Assembly: GCA_031308135.1 (NCBI GenBank)
Contig: JAHLJT010000631.1
Location: 146,249,708 to 146,313,707 of the forward strand
Direction of reading: 5' to 3'
DNA from: Acheta domesticus
Taxonomy: Eukaryota > Arthropoda > Insecta > Orthoptera > Gryllidae
Length of the DNA: 64,000 nucleotides
Part shown: one piece after another, positions 32,198 through 44,187 of the stretch
Numbering within the stretch: position 1 is the first letter of the stretch
Layout: the number at the start of each line of letters is the position of its first letter
Program-made: the position numbers and the translations under genes
The notes under the pieces: generated by a model
Seen by the model: the letters and a program-made list of their open reading frames with translations, nothing else
Told to the model about the DNA's origin: nothing
Database searches by the model: none

Positions 32198-33600
32198 TTT
32201 TAAATTGGACTTGTTGCACGCAATACTGCGCGAAAACTACTATAATTTTCAATAAAAGTTACATGATCTTCATGATAGAACTCACATTAGTGAACAAATT
32301 TTATTTGGAGGAAAAATCTCCATCTTCAATTTTGTCCACGCTGAAAAAAATTCGATCACTGAAAATTTTCGAGAATTCAGAGTTAATCGTGAATATGAGA
32401 CCTATGCCACATATATAAGTATATTTTACTTTCTTCTTACAAGAATTTGAAAGAGAAAATTTGGAACGGTTTTAGAGAAAATTTTGAAAATGTCCGGGGG
32501 GCTTCATGTAAAGTACCCCCAAATTTTGAAATAAGGTTTTCAAAATCACGGCTCCCCGTGATCTATGGTTTTTAAAAATCACGGCCCCACAGCCCCCCGT
32601 AGATCTATGGGGAATATCCATTTTGGAAGAAATCGCAACTATGGTTTGGGCGCTAGTATGTTTCAGAAACTGGCGAACGGACGGACAGTAGTATATGTGT
32701 GTAACGTGCTTGTCTGAATAGGCACCCCCAGCACTTATACATTATTAGGGGACCGAAGCCCCAGGGTGGGCACTCGGGCGTACACCCGTAATCCGCACCC
32801 TCGTCGGGCGTACAAGTACACCTTCCGAGCAATATCCGGATCCCGCCGGAACGCAGTTAGCCGTCGCGGCAACCTCCCCATACAATGCCTGGGTCTAAGG
32901 CCGCCCTGCCAGCTCAGAGCTTCTAGCTATCAGGGCTAGTGCTGGAGTCAATATTGCCTGTATGACAACAGGCAGTTGCGCCGGGACACCTAGTCCCTCC
33001 TCTTTGCCCAGAGTATTGGGCCACTGCCACGACGAAGCCAAGAGCCCAACTGGGGGCCACCCGAACTAAGGTCCGGGCGGCTCGGGGACCCATCCTGTCT
33101 CCCCACTGTCTGTACCTTCAGGCTCTCGATCTGGGCCGGACCGTAACGAAAGGCAACCTGATGGTTGGTCATTTGTCCGCCAGACGTCTATACGTGGATT
33201 CCAGAGTACCCCGAAGGGTATCCTTCACCCAATCCTGCCTTAAGGTCGACGCGCCAGGTGCCCAACTGGTGAGTTGCCGGGTTGAACCGTCAACCAGGAG
33301 CTTAGCATCGCCTGCTCACTGTCTACACGTAAGGCTAACGACCTGAGTGGGGCCGCGAGACTAGAGGTACGGATGGTCGTATGAGCTCCACCAGAGGTCG
33401 TGTCCACATACGCAGCCACGACCCCCCCCCCTGCGGGGCGAACGGACGGACGGACGGACGTTTTGCAAAGAACCACTTTTTCAGTAGCGGGGGACCCCAA
33501 TACGTGTATCTCGTAATTGATTTTCCGCAGCATTATGTAACTTTCCCATGCTACGTATATTACTCTGTATATATGCGTATGTATGCGCGAAAGTAAGAAG
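32198..33600 (-). mobile_element. Outer reverse Helentron-like copy, second part
   Basis: Resumes as TTTTAAATTGGAC, the reversed core, and runs through GGGGGGCTTCATGTAAAGTAC, the (GTCY)n (interrupted at 32693-33436), CCGCAGCATTATGTAACTTTC and the head ending CGCGAAAGTAAG near 33597. Confidence 0.75.
32693..33436 (-). mobile_element. Non-LTR-like or SINE-like insertion inside (GTCY)n
   Basis: A GC-richer 0.74-kb block lies exactly within the microsatellite of a Helentron copy. GGCGAACGGACGGAC stands at both borders (about 32676 and 33437), a 14-15 bp target-site duplication. Its minus-strand 3' region (TGCCCACCCTGGGGCTTCGG, CCCCTAATAATG, TATAAGTGC) matches 14552-14611. A run of ten G marks its 5' end. 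No long ORF is visible, so it may be a 5'/3' fusion, a non-autonomous derivative or an R1-like fragment. Confidence 0.6.
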
Positions 33601-34822
33601 TGAAAACGGGAATATAGAGCTGAGGCGTCTAAAGAACGCATCTCACAAAAGCACAGATGTTGGAAAATACGTCGTCTACGGGAGCTGCACATGAAGTGCT
33701 GCAAAAAATGAAAAATAAGGCGCCCAGAAAAAGTTCGCGCCCCGCTTTGTCTTGGCCTAGAGCGGCGAAAGCGTGAACCAGCTGTCTGGAGCTTTTCTTC
33801 GAAGCGAGCAAGGACTGAGGAACTGGCCCAGACAAACCCAATGCTTATAGTTCGCCCTTCTCTTGTAAGCATTAGAGCAACGTAAATGTTGTTTGAAATG
33901 TTAAATTCTCGCTTGCACTGAACTTGGTTCCAAGAAAATACATAAAATATTAAGGTGCAAAAAACATCACGAGGCATTTCAAAAGTGAATTTGTAAAAAT
34001 GCAGTTTCAAATAAATAAATTACGAGTATTATAGTTTTCTATCTTCCGTTTCAAAAATTCTTTTCGTTTTACATTTACATTTTGATGAAAAACGTTATTT
34101 ACTCACACCGTGCGTACATGTGTTTAAAAGTGCGCATTGAGGTGAATAAGTTCTATTTCATTTTCACAAAATCGCAAATTTCAGTGCACAAATTCATTTA
34201 TTAATGATCCAGCACAAACATTATAGATTACACTGATAAACAAGCCACAGTTATCTGGTATGGTGTTTACTTTTTCCAATGTAGTATTTTATGTTGATTT
34301 CAAACCTGAAAAACCGTTTTGCTCAGTCACGTCCGGTTTTTTGAGATTTCGACAAAAATTTGGAACACCGTTAATCACTCTTTTATCTCCAAGTTCTTTG
34401 TATGTTTTCGTGCAACGACACACAATATTTTCGTTGTCTGAAAAAATGTATATTTAAGGTAATATTATAAAACATTTTCGAAATCGCATTACTTGGTAAT
34501 GAGTGACAGTATTTGCTACAGTGCGAACGTTCAAGGTCTCCTGATAGACGTCGGGTGTAAACATAGAACTGAAGCATGGCGATTCTTCATAGACTCTACG
34601 AAAACAAGATTGAAAGCAGTATTATTACAATATGTCAACAAATGTGCATCAGTAGTGGTGATTCTACCCACCTGAAAAGACACATGAAACTATCTCGCTA
34701 CTTCTTGAAAAAATATAGCTATGAAGAATTTAAATAGTATGACGTCTGACAGGGTACACCAAGTACTGCTGACTTATTTGCAAGTGGGATTGTAGAGATA
34801 CAAAGCACCATTACATAAAGAA
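33601..34822. other. No gene recognised
   Basis: AT-rich with a GC-balanced part at 33690-33860. A minus-strand frame crosses into Helentron sequence and is judged accidental. Confidence 0.35.
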
Positions 34823-37390
34823 CTAGTGGTGCTAAAAAATGGCAGACTTTCCCGTATTCCTTTTCTATTTCCTTGGCTCTGGGCTAGCTATTCGGAATTG
34901 CCACATACTCTTACCAGTTGCCGTCTATCGACGCCTAAAGTACATTTTTTTGACATTTTCTATTTTTTTGGTTTCCTAATGGTAGGACAGAAACGTTAAT
35001 TTTGAATATTAAAGAGTAGTTAAACCTGGTCCTAAATTACTATTTTCTTTGAAAAATTTGAAGCCGTTCTTAAGAAAATGGCTTTCAGGCGCTACTGCAT
35101 ATTTGAAATTTGAATCTCTTTTTGAGAGAAAATTTTCGGGTTTTCGAAAAACTTCCTTTCGAGTCATTTTCAGATATTTAACTCACAATTGCTGTAAATG
35201 TGCATATTAACGGTTTCAGATATCAAAAGTACACAAACGTACTTCTTACACATTTGTGTACATTTGACAAAACAAAAAATTACCCGAAATTGAACTTTAC
35301 TTATAAGTGCTATTAGCACTGTCCGTTCGAAAAGTTTGAAACAAAATTGGAGCAATTTATGAGAAAATGGCGTTGGAGCGTTTCTGAAAATGCGGAATTT
35401 TGAGCTAGTTTTCACTGAAAACTATTGCATTCTCGAGAAACTTTACTCGACATTATTAAAAGCACATGTACTCATAAATAATATAATCATGTGAGCAAAT
35501 CGCCACTAATGTAAATATTAACGACGTGAGAGAGAAGTGAAAGAAATGACATTTTTGTAATTTTAGGAAACACAAAAGAATAGAGCAATATGACGCTTAT
35601 GCCATCTTCTTGAGTACGTTAGGCATTATCGTTACTAAATATGTAAAGAAAAAATTTGGAGCAGTTTTGGAGAAAATCTTGTTTTTGAAGTTTTTACTTT
35701 TCCGCATACGTACATACATACGGAGTAATATACATAGTATAGGGAAAGTTATGCAATACTGTGCGAAAAAACGGCGAATTTTCGGCGGAAAAAAATTTAT
35801 TGCCCGGCGCTGATAACGAAACAGTGGATAGAAGCAGTTGCTAAATGAAGAGAAAGAATTCTTTAACACGTGGTGTAGGCAGAATCCCTCTTTATGGGTC
35901 CTTGATAATGAAAAGCCGTCCGTCCGTCCGTCCGTCCGTCGGCGAACACCACTAGCGCCCAACCCTTGGTACGATTTCATCCAAAATGGATATTCCCCGC
36001 TCGATCTGGGTTGAGTCAAAGCTTTAAGATTTTGAAAAACATTCTTTAAAATTTGGGGGTACTTTACATGAAACCCTCCAGACATTTTCAAAATTTTCTC
36101 AAAAACGGCTCTAATTTTTTTTTAAATTTCTTGTATGAATAGCGTAAAATAGAGTTAAGGGCATAGGTCCAATTTTCCACAGAACTCTGAATTTTCGACA
36201 ATTGTGAATGTTTTAATTTTTTTCGGCGTCTTTCTCCAACTACAAAATTGAAGTTAGAGATTTTTTTCTTTAAATTAAATTTGTTCTCCAAAATTATTTC
36301 TTTGTTGAAATACATTGTTTTGGAAATTTTAGTAATTTTCGAACAATATTGCGTGCAATGTGCGCAATTATAAAAAATTGCAAAAACAAGATTTTCTCAA
36401 AAGTGGCATCAATTTTTTTCTTTAAACTTTTCGTAGGGATAGCGCTAAATGTGCTCTATGAGATGACGTTAAAGCCATATTGCAGTATTATTTTGTTTTT
36501 CCAAAAATTGCAAAATGTAATTTTTTGACTTCTCTCACATTGTTAATATTTAAATTAGTTGCGATTTGTTCGCATTATTATATTTATGAGTACATGTGCT
36601 TTAAATAATGTCAAATAATGTTTCACGAAAACACAACCGTTTTCTATGAAAACTAACTCAAATTCTCGCATTTTCACAACAGCTTAAACGTCATTTTCTC
36701 AAAAATGGCTTCAAATTTTGTGTTCAAACTTTTTGAATGGATAGTGCTAACTGCACTCTTTCAAATGACGTAAAGTTTATTTTGAGATTTTTTTTCCAAA
36801 ATTACACAAATGTAATTTTTTCGAAAGATCTCTCACATTTTCATATGCACATTACCAGCAATTAGTAAATATTATTATACTTGTGAGTGTAAGTGATTCA
36901 AATAACTTCAAATGAAGTATTTTGAAAACTCAAAAATTTTATGTGAAAAAGAGCTTCAAATTTCTCATTTTTAAGTAGCGCTAAAACGCAATTTGCTTTA
37001 AAACGGCACAAAATTTTTAAAAGAAAATTGCCATTTACGACTCGGTTTTTGTGTTCTTTAAAATTCTAAAATTAATATTTCCTTTCTACCAATAGGAAAC
37101 CGAAAAATTAAAAAAAAGACAACAAAATGTACTTTTGGTGGTGATAGTAGGCAGCTGGCAAGAGTATGTCGCAATATTGCGAATAGCTAGCGCAGACCCA
37201 AGGAAATAGGAATCTAATACAGGAACGTCTGTGTCATTCTGTAGCACCACTAGTTTTAAATTGCACATATCGCACACAATATCGCGCCAAAACTACTAAC
37301 ATTTTTCAAAAAAATGTACATGGCCTTAATGAAATAAATCAATATGGAAAGGTAATTATTTTTGAAGGAAAAATCGTCTCTTCTTTGCGG
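34823..37390 (-). mobile_element. Reverse Helentron-like copy split by a forward copy
   Basis: Starts with the reversed end CTAGTGGTGCTAAAAAATGG and CTTTCCCGTATTCC, then reversed monomers to 35690. After the nested copy it resumes at 37254 with TTTTAAATTGCACATATCGC and fades near 37390 before reaching the (GTCY)n. Confidence 0.75.
35691..37253 (+). mobile_element. Forward Helentron-like copy, complete, 1.56 kb
   Basis: ACTTTTCCGCATACG at 35696, (GTCC)n at 35915-35940 (the purest tract in the window), core GGGGGTACTTTACATG, monomers, and type-A tail CTGTGTCATTCTGTAGCACC then ACTAG (ends 37253). Inserted in the outer copy at the same internal position as the copy at 29861-32197. Confidence 0.8.
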
Positions 37391-38003
37391 CTCTCACACG
37401 CCATCATTCTTTATAAATGATGTCTCTAAAGAAAGAGAGTTTCACGTAGTCGTGACGAGTTGCAATTTGACTTTAAAAATGTAAAGTATTTATTTAAAAA
37501 CGCACCGAATATTCGTGTCATTGCATTGATCCAATGCAACCCGCAAAACATATCAATGCTTTCGAATCTTTATCGTCAAATAACTCCTAAACAATGTGTT
37601 CTAGGAGCTTAAAAACGAAAATTAGCGGCCAAAGTCCTCAAAGAAACGTTTTTCACACCATAATTTACAAGATGATACATTCTAGGACATTCAATTAAAA
37701 TTTCGGTCCGGGGCTTCGATACTACCAATGCCACCTAAATATTTCAGCCCTTGTTGCCGGTAGCCATTTTTGTGACGACACGCATAGAAGGCTTAGATTC
37801 TTCAGTCTTATAATTACTCTTTCTGTATAGACCGTGGTTTGTGCAGTGTGACGAGATTTATTTCCATAATCATTAATTCAAGATTTACTCTCTAGCAGCA
37901 ACTAGAAGTACTATAGTTGTTGGATGCTGTTGCTTGATAATTATGAAGACTGTTTCGTATGCGATTAGTGAAGCAATTCAATTAACATTTTGCCGTGGTC
38001 TAC
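37391..38003. other. No gene recognised
   Basis: Unique-looking AT-rich DNA. Confidence 0.3.
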
Positions 38004-38150
38004 AAGTGCTGTGTACCTAATTGTGGGTGTACAGTGAAGAGTGAAGACTGTTTCGGTTGTTATACCTGCATCAGTATTTTAGTTATCTGCAGTGATTCGA
38101 TGAAATTTTCAAGTCAGGCGTTTCAGACACGTAGCATTCTCAAAAGGTAA
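38004..38150 (+). pseudogene. Possible THAP-type zinc-finger fragment
   Basis: The frame reads KCCVPNCGCTVKSEDCFGC and ends at TAA (38148-38150), 48 codons without a start. KCCVPNCG resembles the first Cys pair of THAP domains, a DNA-binding C2CH finger found in P-element-like transposases. The later Cys-x-x-His and the AVPTIF-type end are absent, so only a decayed N-terminal piece is possible. Chance resemblance is not excluded. Confidence 0.25.
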
Positions 38151-38614
38151 AAGCTAATATATTTGTGACTATCACGAAAAGCTAGTAGCTAACTGTCAAA
38201 GAATAATGAATAATTACTTCAAATGTCTTTTAAGAATTGTGAATTGTTTTAAGAAAACTCATGATAGTGAATAAATCTTAATTGAAAATTTCTTTATACA
38301 TCAATTACATTGTTTTTATTTTTATTCGATACTGTGTTAGTACATTGCAAGTTACTTTTATACATTTTGAAACAAATAAACACGTTTCGTTAACAACATT
38401 CTCCGGCTGTGGGGTTCAACATGCGAGAATTCACGCACGGGTACGCGGAGGTAGTAGGTGAAAACTTGTGCTGTGGCACAACACAAAGAACAAACTTTTA
38501 AAATTAGCTAAAGTAAAATAGCTTTAAATAAATGAAATCTAAATATAATAGCTTTAAATAAAGCAAATCCCGCTAGTCTACAATACTTCGTCAATTAATT
38601 TAAACTAGTGGTGG

Positions 38615-39560
38615 AGATCATTAAAAAAATTACATATTTGTAATTTTTGAAAAAACAAAATATATCCCAAAATGAACATTACATCATATTAAAGACTGCA
38701 ATTAGCACTACCCGTCCGAAAAATTTGAAGAACAAATTTGGGGTAATTTATGAAAAATGGCGGTTGTGCGTTTGTGAAAATGCGGAATTTTGAGCTAGTT
38801 TTCATAGAAAACGGTTGAGTTCTCGCGAAACTTTGTGTGACATTATTTAAAGCACACGTACTCATATATATGATAATGTGAACAAATCGCCTATAATGTA
38901 AATACAACAAGTGAAAGACAAGTCAAAAAATTACATTTTTGTAATTTTTGAAAAACAAAAGAATAGAGCAATATGGCAGTTATGTCATTTCATAGAGTAC
39001 ATTTAGTACTATATCTACCAAAAGTTTAAAGAAAGTATCTGAAGCCGTTTTTGAGAAAATCTTGTGTTTCTTATTTTTTTTAATTGCAGATATTGCACGC
39101 AATATTGCGCGAAACTTACTAAAATTTTCAAAAAAATGTACATGTCCTAAATGGAAGAACGCACTAGAGAGAACAAATTTTATTTCGTGGAAAAATTTCT
39201 ATCTTCATTTTGTAGTAGTTGTAGGAAGTTGCCGAAAAAATTCAAAACTTTTGCAATTTTTGAAAATTTAGACCTACTCCATACTCGTGTATTATACTCT
39301 ATTCTTATAGGAAATTTAAAGAAAAAAATGGATGTTTTTTTGTAATTTAGAAAATGCCTGGGGGGTTTCGTGTAAATACCCCCAAATTTTGAAGAAAATT
39401 CTTCAAAGTCGCGGTGCCTCAGATGGAACCAAATCGACCGGGGGATATTCATTTTAGAAGAAATCGTACTAGTGGTTTTGGCGCTAGTGGTGGTCACAGA
39501 CGCAACGGATAGACAGACGGACGGACGTTTTGCTTTCCTTGGTTTTTCGGTATGAAGGAT
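38615..39560 (-). mobile_element. Helentron-like copy, reverse
   Basis: Reversed monomers, reversed core (GATATTGCACGCAATATTG, GGGGGTTTCGTGTAAATACC), (GTCY)n at 39503-39527 (AGACAGACGGACGGACG) and TTTTTCGGTATGAAGG. The head is missing. Confidence 0.75.
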
Positions 39561-40086
39561 GCGCGAATCAGTTATCAAGGAGAAGTGTGCCATCTGCAAG
39601 TATGCTATATCTGCCACCGGGGCACGGGATTTTTGGTCTGGCAAGTGTGTGATTGGTGTCTCTGTGTAAGTGTATGAGTACATGTACATGTATGTGTTAA
39701 GGTGAGGGGGGCAAAGATGAGGAAGGGAGGATTTCGCTTGGTCCATGGTCCTTTTATTGGGGTAGTAGTACTCTGGCATTCGACTGATATTGATCGGAGA
39801 TTCATGAAAAACTACCCATCAGAACCACAATTGGTAGGATTTTCCTCAAGACCACTGCCGATTTCGAACTAGCTATGTAGTTAGTGTGGAAACTTCGCGA
39901 TCCAGATCTGAAAACTACCCTTCCCCGCACTGTAAATGAGTCTACGTCGACGGCGGATGTTTCCGCTGAGCCGTCGCAGCCAGAGTCTCCATCCTTGCGG
40001 CCCACTTTGGGCGCTTCCTTTGAGAAGATCTGGGTGCGGAAACGAGGGATAGAAGCGATGTAGATGCGAAAAGATGATGGTGGCAG
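39561..40086. other. No gene recognised
   Basis: Mixed composition; GC rises from about 39950. Minus-strand frames here are basic or Thr/His-rich and unsupported. Confidence 0.3.
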
Positions 40087-40263
40087 TGGGGGTGGCGGGG
40101 CGTGACGACGCGCGCTCCCGTTCCGCCTCCACCGCTACCCAGCACCCCCGGGCCGCCCCCCCCCCCGTGCGTTCCAGAGCGCGTCGCGCAGCCTGCCGTG
40201 CTCTCCGCGCCGCTGGCCCACTCCGCGTCCGTGTTCCACCGACCTTCTTCGAAGAGCACCGCG
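40087..40263 (+). CDS. Weak candidate exon, Pro-rich
   Basis: In this frame: TRAPVPPPPLPSTPGPPPPP, then CVPERVAQPAVLSAPLAHSA and SVFHRPSSKSTA, followed by GTGAGC (donor at 40264). AG at 40085-40086 would be the acceptor, but no pyrimidine tract precedes it. Composition is strongly CpG-rich. Equally it may be a CpG-island 5' UTR. Confidence 0.3.
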
Positions 40264-40761
40264 GTGAGCGCAGAGTGCCGGGCAAGATACTTGCAGAAAT
40301 CGACCCACTGCAGTAGTAGTATTTTTTTTTATATTATTTACAATTTATAACACTTAGTTCACACTTTGAACACTATCATTACGTTATAACCAAATTTATT
40401 CCTAGAGATGCATATGTAGAATTTGAGCAAGTACCATTTATTATTGTTGTTGCTACAGTAGTTACTGTTACTTCATCAACCGTTGCCAATGTTCATCAGA
40501 CCTTGACGTCGACATTCATGCTGACTTTTCTACCTTAGCGAGCGCCCATACGATTTACTCCACTACACACACAGAGAAAGTTTAATAAGCAACTGGATTC
40601 CAACGTTTTGAACAAACGCCTTTGAAATGAAGCAGCTCGGGGTCACCTTGAATTGTTTGCAATGTAATCTACTTTTGCATTATACTCTAATTTTATTAAT
40701 AGTGAAATTTGTTAATATTTTTACGTGGTGCAATAAACCATTAGAATTTTTAGTCATGCTC
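40264..40761. other. No gene recognised
   Basis: AT-rich; T-run near 40321. Confidence 0.3.
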
Positions 40762-42190
40762 CCTTTTTACTTTCCCGTATACTAAACGTGCGGGTATTAT
40801 AGGGACAGTTATGTAATGCTGCGCGAAAAAAACGGCGGATTTTCGGAAGAAAACTCTTATTACAGGGACCTGGTAACAAAAAGGTGGATAAATACAGTTG
40901 CTAAACAGAAAAAAAATCTCCTAACATGTGGTGCAGTCAGAATCCTTGTTTTGTGGATCTTTGATACCGAAAAACCAATTGAAAGCATAACGTCCGTCCA
41001 TTCGTCCGTCTATCTGTGAACAACTAAACCGCTCAGCCGATTATCTCCAAAATTGATAATCCTCGATATATTTGGCTGATCTCGTGGCTCCTTGAATTTA
41101 AAAACGGATATTTTTAGGGGGTACTTTACATTAAGACCCCCGGACATTTCCAAGCTTTTCTCAAAAGTCTCCAACATTTTTCTTTAAATTTCTTGTAAGA
41201 ATAAAGTAAAATACACTTATTAAAGAGACAAAGGCCCTATTTTCACGGATAACACTGAATTGTTGAAAATTGCTAAAGTGAATTTTATTCGGCGTTTTCC
41301 TCCAACTACAAAATTGCAGATAGAGATTTTTCTTGCAAATAATTTTTTTCTTCCTAGTAAGTTCTTTTTTTAAGGTCATGTACATTTTTTTGAAAATTTT
41401 AGTAGTTTTCGTGCAATATGTGTAATTTAAAAAAAAATTAGAAACACAAGATTTTCTCAAAAACGGCTTCAATTTTTTTCATTAAACTTTTGGGAAGGAT
41501 ACTGATAAATGTACTCTATCAGATGACATAAACGCCATATTGCTCTATTCTTTTCTTTTTTAAAAATTGCAAAAGTTTAATTTTTTTGACTTGCCTTTCA
41601 CGTCGTTAATATTTACATTAGCGGCGATTCGTTGGAAATATTATATTAATGAATACACGTGCTTTAAATAATTTACAGCAAAGTTTCTCGAGAACTCAAC
41701 CGTTTTCTGTGAAAACAAGTTCAAAATTCCGCATTTTTAGAAACGCTCAAACGACATTTTTTCATAAATGGCTCCAAATTGTTTCTTCAAACTTTTGGAA
41801 CGGACAGTACTAATTGCACTCTTGAATATGACGTAAATTTCATTTTGAGTTATTTTTTGTTTTTTCTAAAATTACACAAATGTAATTTCTTTGAAAGGTT
41901 TCTCAAACCTCTAATATGCCAATCACCGGCAATTTGTTAACATAATTTTTTTGTGAGTGTAAGTGCTTCAAATGACTTCAAATAAAGTTTTTCGAAAACT
42001 CAAAACTTTTCTGTAAACAACAGCTTCCAATTGTACATTTTTAGTAGCCATTTAGGTCGAGGTTTTGGTGTTCTTTAATATTCTAAAATTAATATTTCCG
42101 TTCTACTGTTAAAAAAACGAAAAATTAAGAAAATGTCAAAAAATATACCTTGGGTGGCGATAGATTGCAGCTGGTTTTCTCAATGAAATG
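40762..42190 (+). mobile_element. Helentron-like copy, 3' end lost
   Basis: Head ACTTTCCCGTATACTAAAC (40769), (GTCY)n near 40991-41015, core, monomers with GGCTTC/GGCTCC words at 41465 and 41770 (305 bp apart), and the tail up to GGCGATAGATTGCAGCTGG. It then switches to TTTTCTCAATGAAATG instead of the usual hairpin. Confidence 0.75.
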
Positions 42191-43159
42191 TATTTATCAG
42201 GCGTATTCAAATAAGACCATGCTTAGTTTTTTGAAACCACGAGTAGTTTTTCTATAATTTCTAAGGAATTTCTAATAATTTCTAAGATTTTTCTAAGGAA
42301 AATCAGGTTTGGTGTTGTGACAACTCGCGACCCCCAGAACCAGAGGGTTCTATCTACACATTTTGTCATTTTACAGGAGAGCAATTTGAAGTTTGCTCCC
42401 TCTGGTAGGCAATTTGTGCATTTTAATTAATGGAGAAAGAGGTTTTATAGAATGAACAGGCTATGGACAAGTGTACGAAACATATTTTGTTAATAAATGA
42501 TCAACATACAATTTTTTACATAATTTTTAAAACTTTGAAAATGCAGATAGAACCTTTTGTCTCCAAGCATAACAGTACAATTCAGATCCAGAAGGTTCTT
42601 ATAATAGGATTGTCTTAAAATACTCTACATCAACTTCAGGCATCCATTTCATCATAAACTTTATATCATTCACCTTCTCCTATGATATTTTTCTCTCTTT
42701 TTACATCATTTGCCTTTGATTTCTGCCAGCCTTTGATTTCTTTATCAAAATGATACAATTCCGAGGTTCCTAAGGATCATGACTGGTTTTGAATTGCAAT
42801 GTAAGCAAATCTGAACGATGAAATTGAAGCTGGGGCACTTGATTGTAGGGGCAGCGTTGGTAGTCGTAATGTTTAGAGTGGGTTTGAAAGTCATAAAAGT
42901 CATTTCATGACATCTGGATCGCAGTATAAGGTGATTTTTTATTGAATGCTGCAACAAGTCTTAAGAAGGAAACTGGTGACCAAACTTCGGATAATTTTAA
43001 GGTCTTCTCAATGTTAGAATGTATGTCATCCACCTCCTATATGCATGAATGCCCAGGAGTAGAAAATTAATCAACATGTTCGTTTGTAAATAAAAAGAGG
43101 CAATATCATAGGAAAAAAATCTCTGCTGAAGACCAATACAGTGGCAACGCAATGACTAA
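42191..43159. other. No gene recognised; possible decayed 5' part of hAT remnant
   Basis: AT-rich; start shares a monomer-like stretch with 31490-31530 (GACCATGCTTAGTTTTTTG versus GGTCATGCTTAATTTTTTC). Confidence 0.35.
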
Positions 43160-43632
43160 TTTCACTCCCACTCAGTACTTCTGACAACAATAGCACTTGC
43201 TCAACAATAGAATGTTGCAAAACCAATTTGAAGATAGATTTCGTGAAATTTCTGATATAGAATCAGAGATCAATGTTTTCGCTGTGGCATTTTCCGTGAA
43301 TGTTGAGAGTGTAAATCAGGATTTACAGCTGGAAATATTATGTCTTCAATATGATTCGAATTTGAAGGGCAACTTCCAGCACAAGAAAGATATTCTTAAT
43401 TTGTACAAAAACTTTCCCGAGACAGTTTCCTAAGCTCCACAAGCACGCTGCCCAAATTTTTGAATATTTGGGTCTATGTATGTTTGTGAAGAATTTTTAT
43501 CTTGTATGAAAATTTGTAAATCGAGACTGAGGAGCTCTCTCACAGATTAGAACTTGGCAAATGTCCTGAGGTTAAGTTGAGCTCAATCATTTGTGCCAAA
43601 TATTGAACGCATTGTGCGAGAAAAAAGAATTA
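43160..43632 (+). pseudogene. hAT-type transposase C-terminal remnant
   Basis: First frame: QFEDRFREISDIESEINVFA and LQLEILCLQYDSNLKGNF (43200-43400). After frame changes: PKLHKHAAQIFEYLG and, at 43515-43631, CKSRLRSSLTD-stop-NLANVLRLS-stop-AQSFVPNIERIVREKR. These are the LQLE-LxD-L and KSxxRSxLTDExL blocks of the hAT dimerisation region in GTF2IRD2/ZBED5-like transposases. At least two frameshifts and three stops make it dead. Confidence 0.85.
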
Positions 43633-44083
43633 AAAAATCTAGAAAGAATTAATATTATGAATGATCTTTGTATGTACTTTTTGAAATAGTTTGTATTACA
43701 ACTCTTAGACAAATTCATTTATATTATTTATGTCAATTCAACATTCAGTAATTGTTACTATTGCAACCTTTCTCAAGAGTATTCCCTGAAATTATTTCCT
43801 TCACCGAGTTATTTAATTATTGTCCGAACTTGATTATTTCATTCACCGAATTATCCAGTGTCAGTGGAAGCGACAATAACTATCTGCAGGCAATGATAAT
43901 GACCATTTTGGTATATGCTCTAGTGAACTTCCACGGGTGTCTACGGACGAAAACACCTTAGTGCGGAGCGAGAAACGTCAGCGTGCACTGAACGATGTAT
44001 TGCTCATACCCTGGCGTTTGACACATGAATTTCTCATTCACTTCAACGTGACCGATGACCTTAGGACATTATTACACCTCCTG
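43633..44083. other. No gene recognised
   Basis: AT-rich. TTCACCGAGTTAT / TTCACCGAATTAT repeat about 50 bp apart near 43800-43855. Confidence 0.3.
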
Positions 44084-44187
44084 CCTTATAAAATGAATCT
44101 TTTTAACAGTGGAAGCACATTTCTGAGGCCACGAGCCCCGTTGAGAAGGACGGTCGCGAATTAATGAAAAGATTCATTTTATATAGC
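44084..44187. repeat. 104-bp palindrome with ~22-26 bp arms
   Basis: CTTATAAAATGAATCTTTT (44085-44104) faces the complement of AAAAGATTCATTTTATATAG (44167-44186). The similarity continues outward through CTCCTGC / CCCCTGC. The GC-richer centre holds no gene. It resembles a tiny inverted-repeat transposon or a folded RNA. Confidence 0.65.

Noticed and set aside
33240..34010. 256-codon open frame on the minus strand
   Set aside because: It runs through the Helentron head and (GTCY)n (giving SVRPSVRP) into the inserted GC-rich block; the same head yields similar peptides in other copies only because the DNA repeats.
35597..36091. 164-codon minus-strand frame
   Set aside because: Spans the junction of two Helentron copies and the (GTCC)n tract (RRTDGRTDG); no conserved protein signal.
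39180..39779. 199-codon minus-strand frame
   Set aside because: Covers Helentron core, (GTCY)n (KRPSVCLSV) and a Thr/His low-complexity stretch; no splice sites or known motifs.
29290..42190. CRISPR array from the repeated GGCTCCAAATTTTTTC words
   Set aside because: Spacing is about 305 bp, units are homologous throughout, and the setting is eukaryotic.
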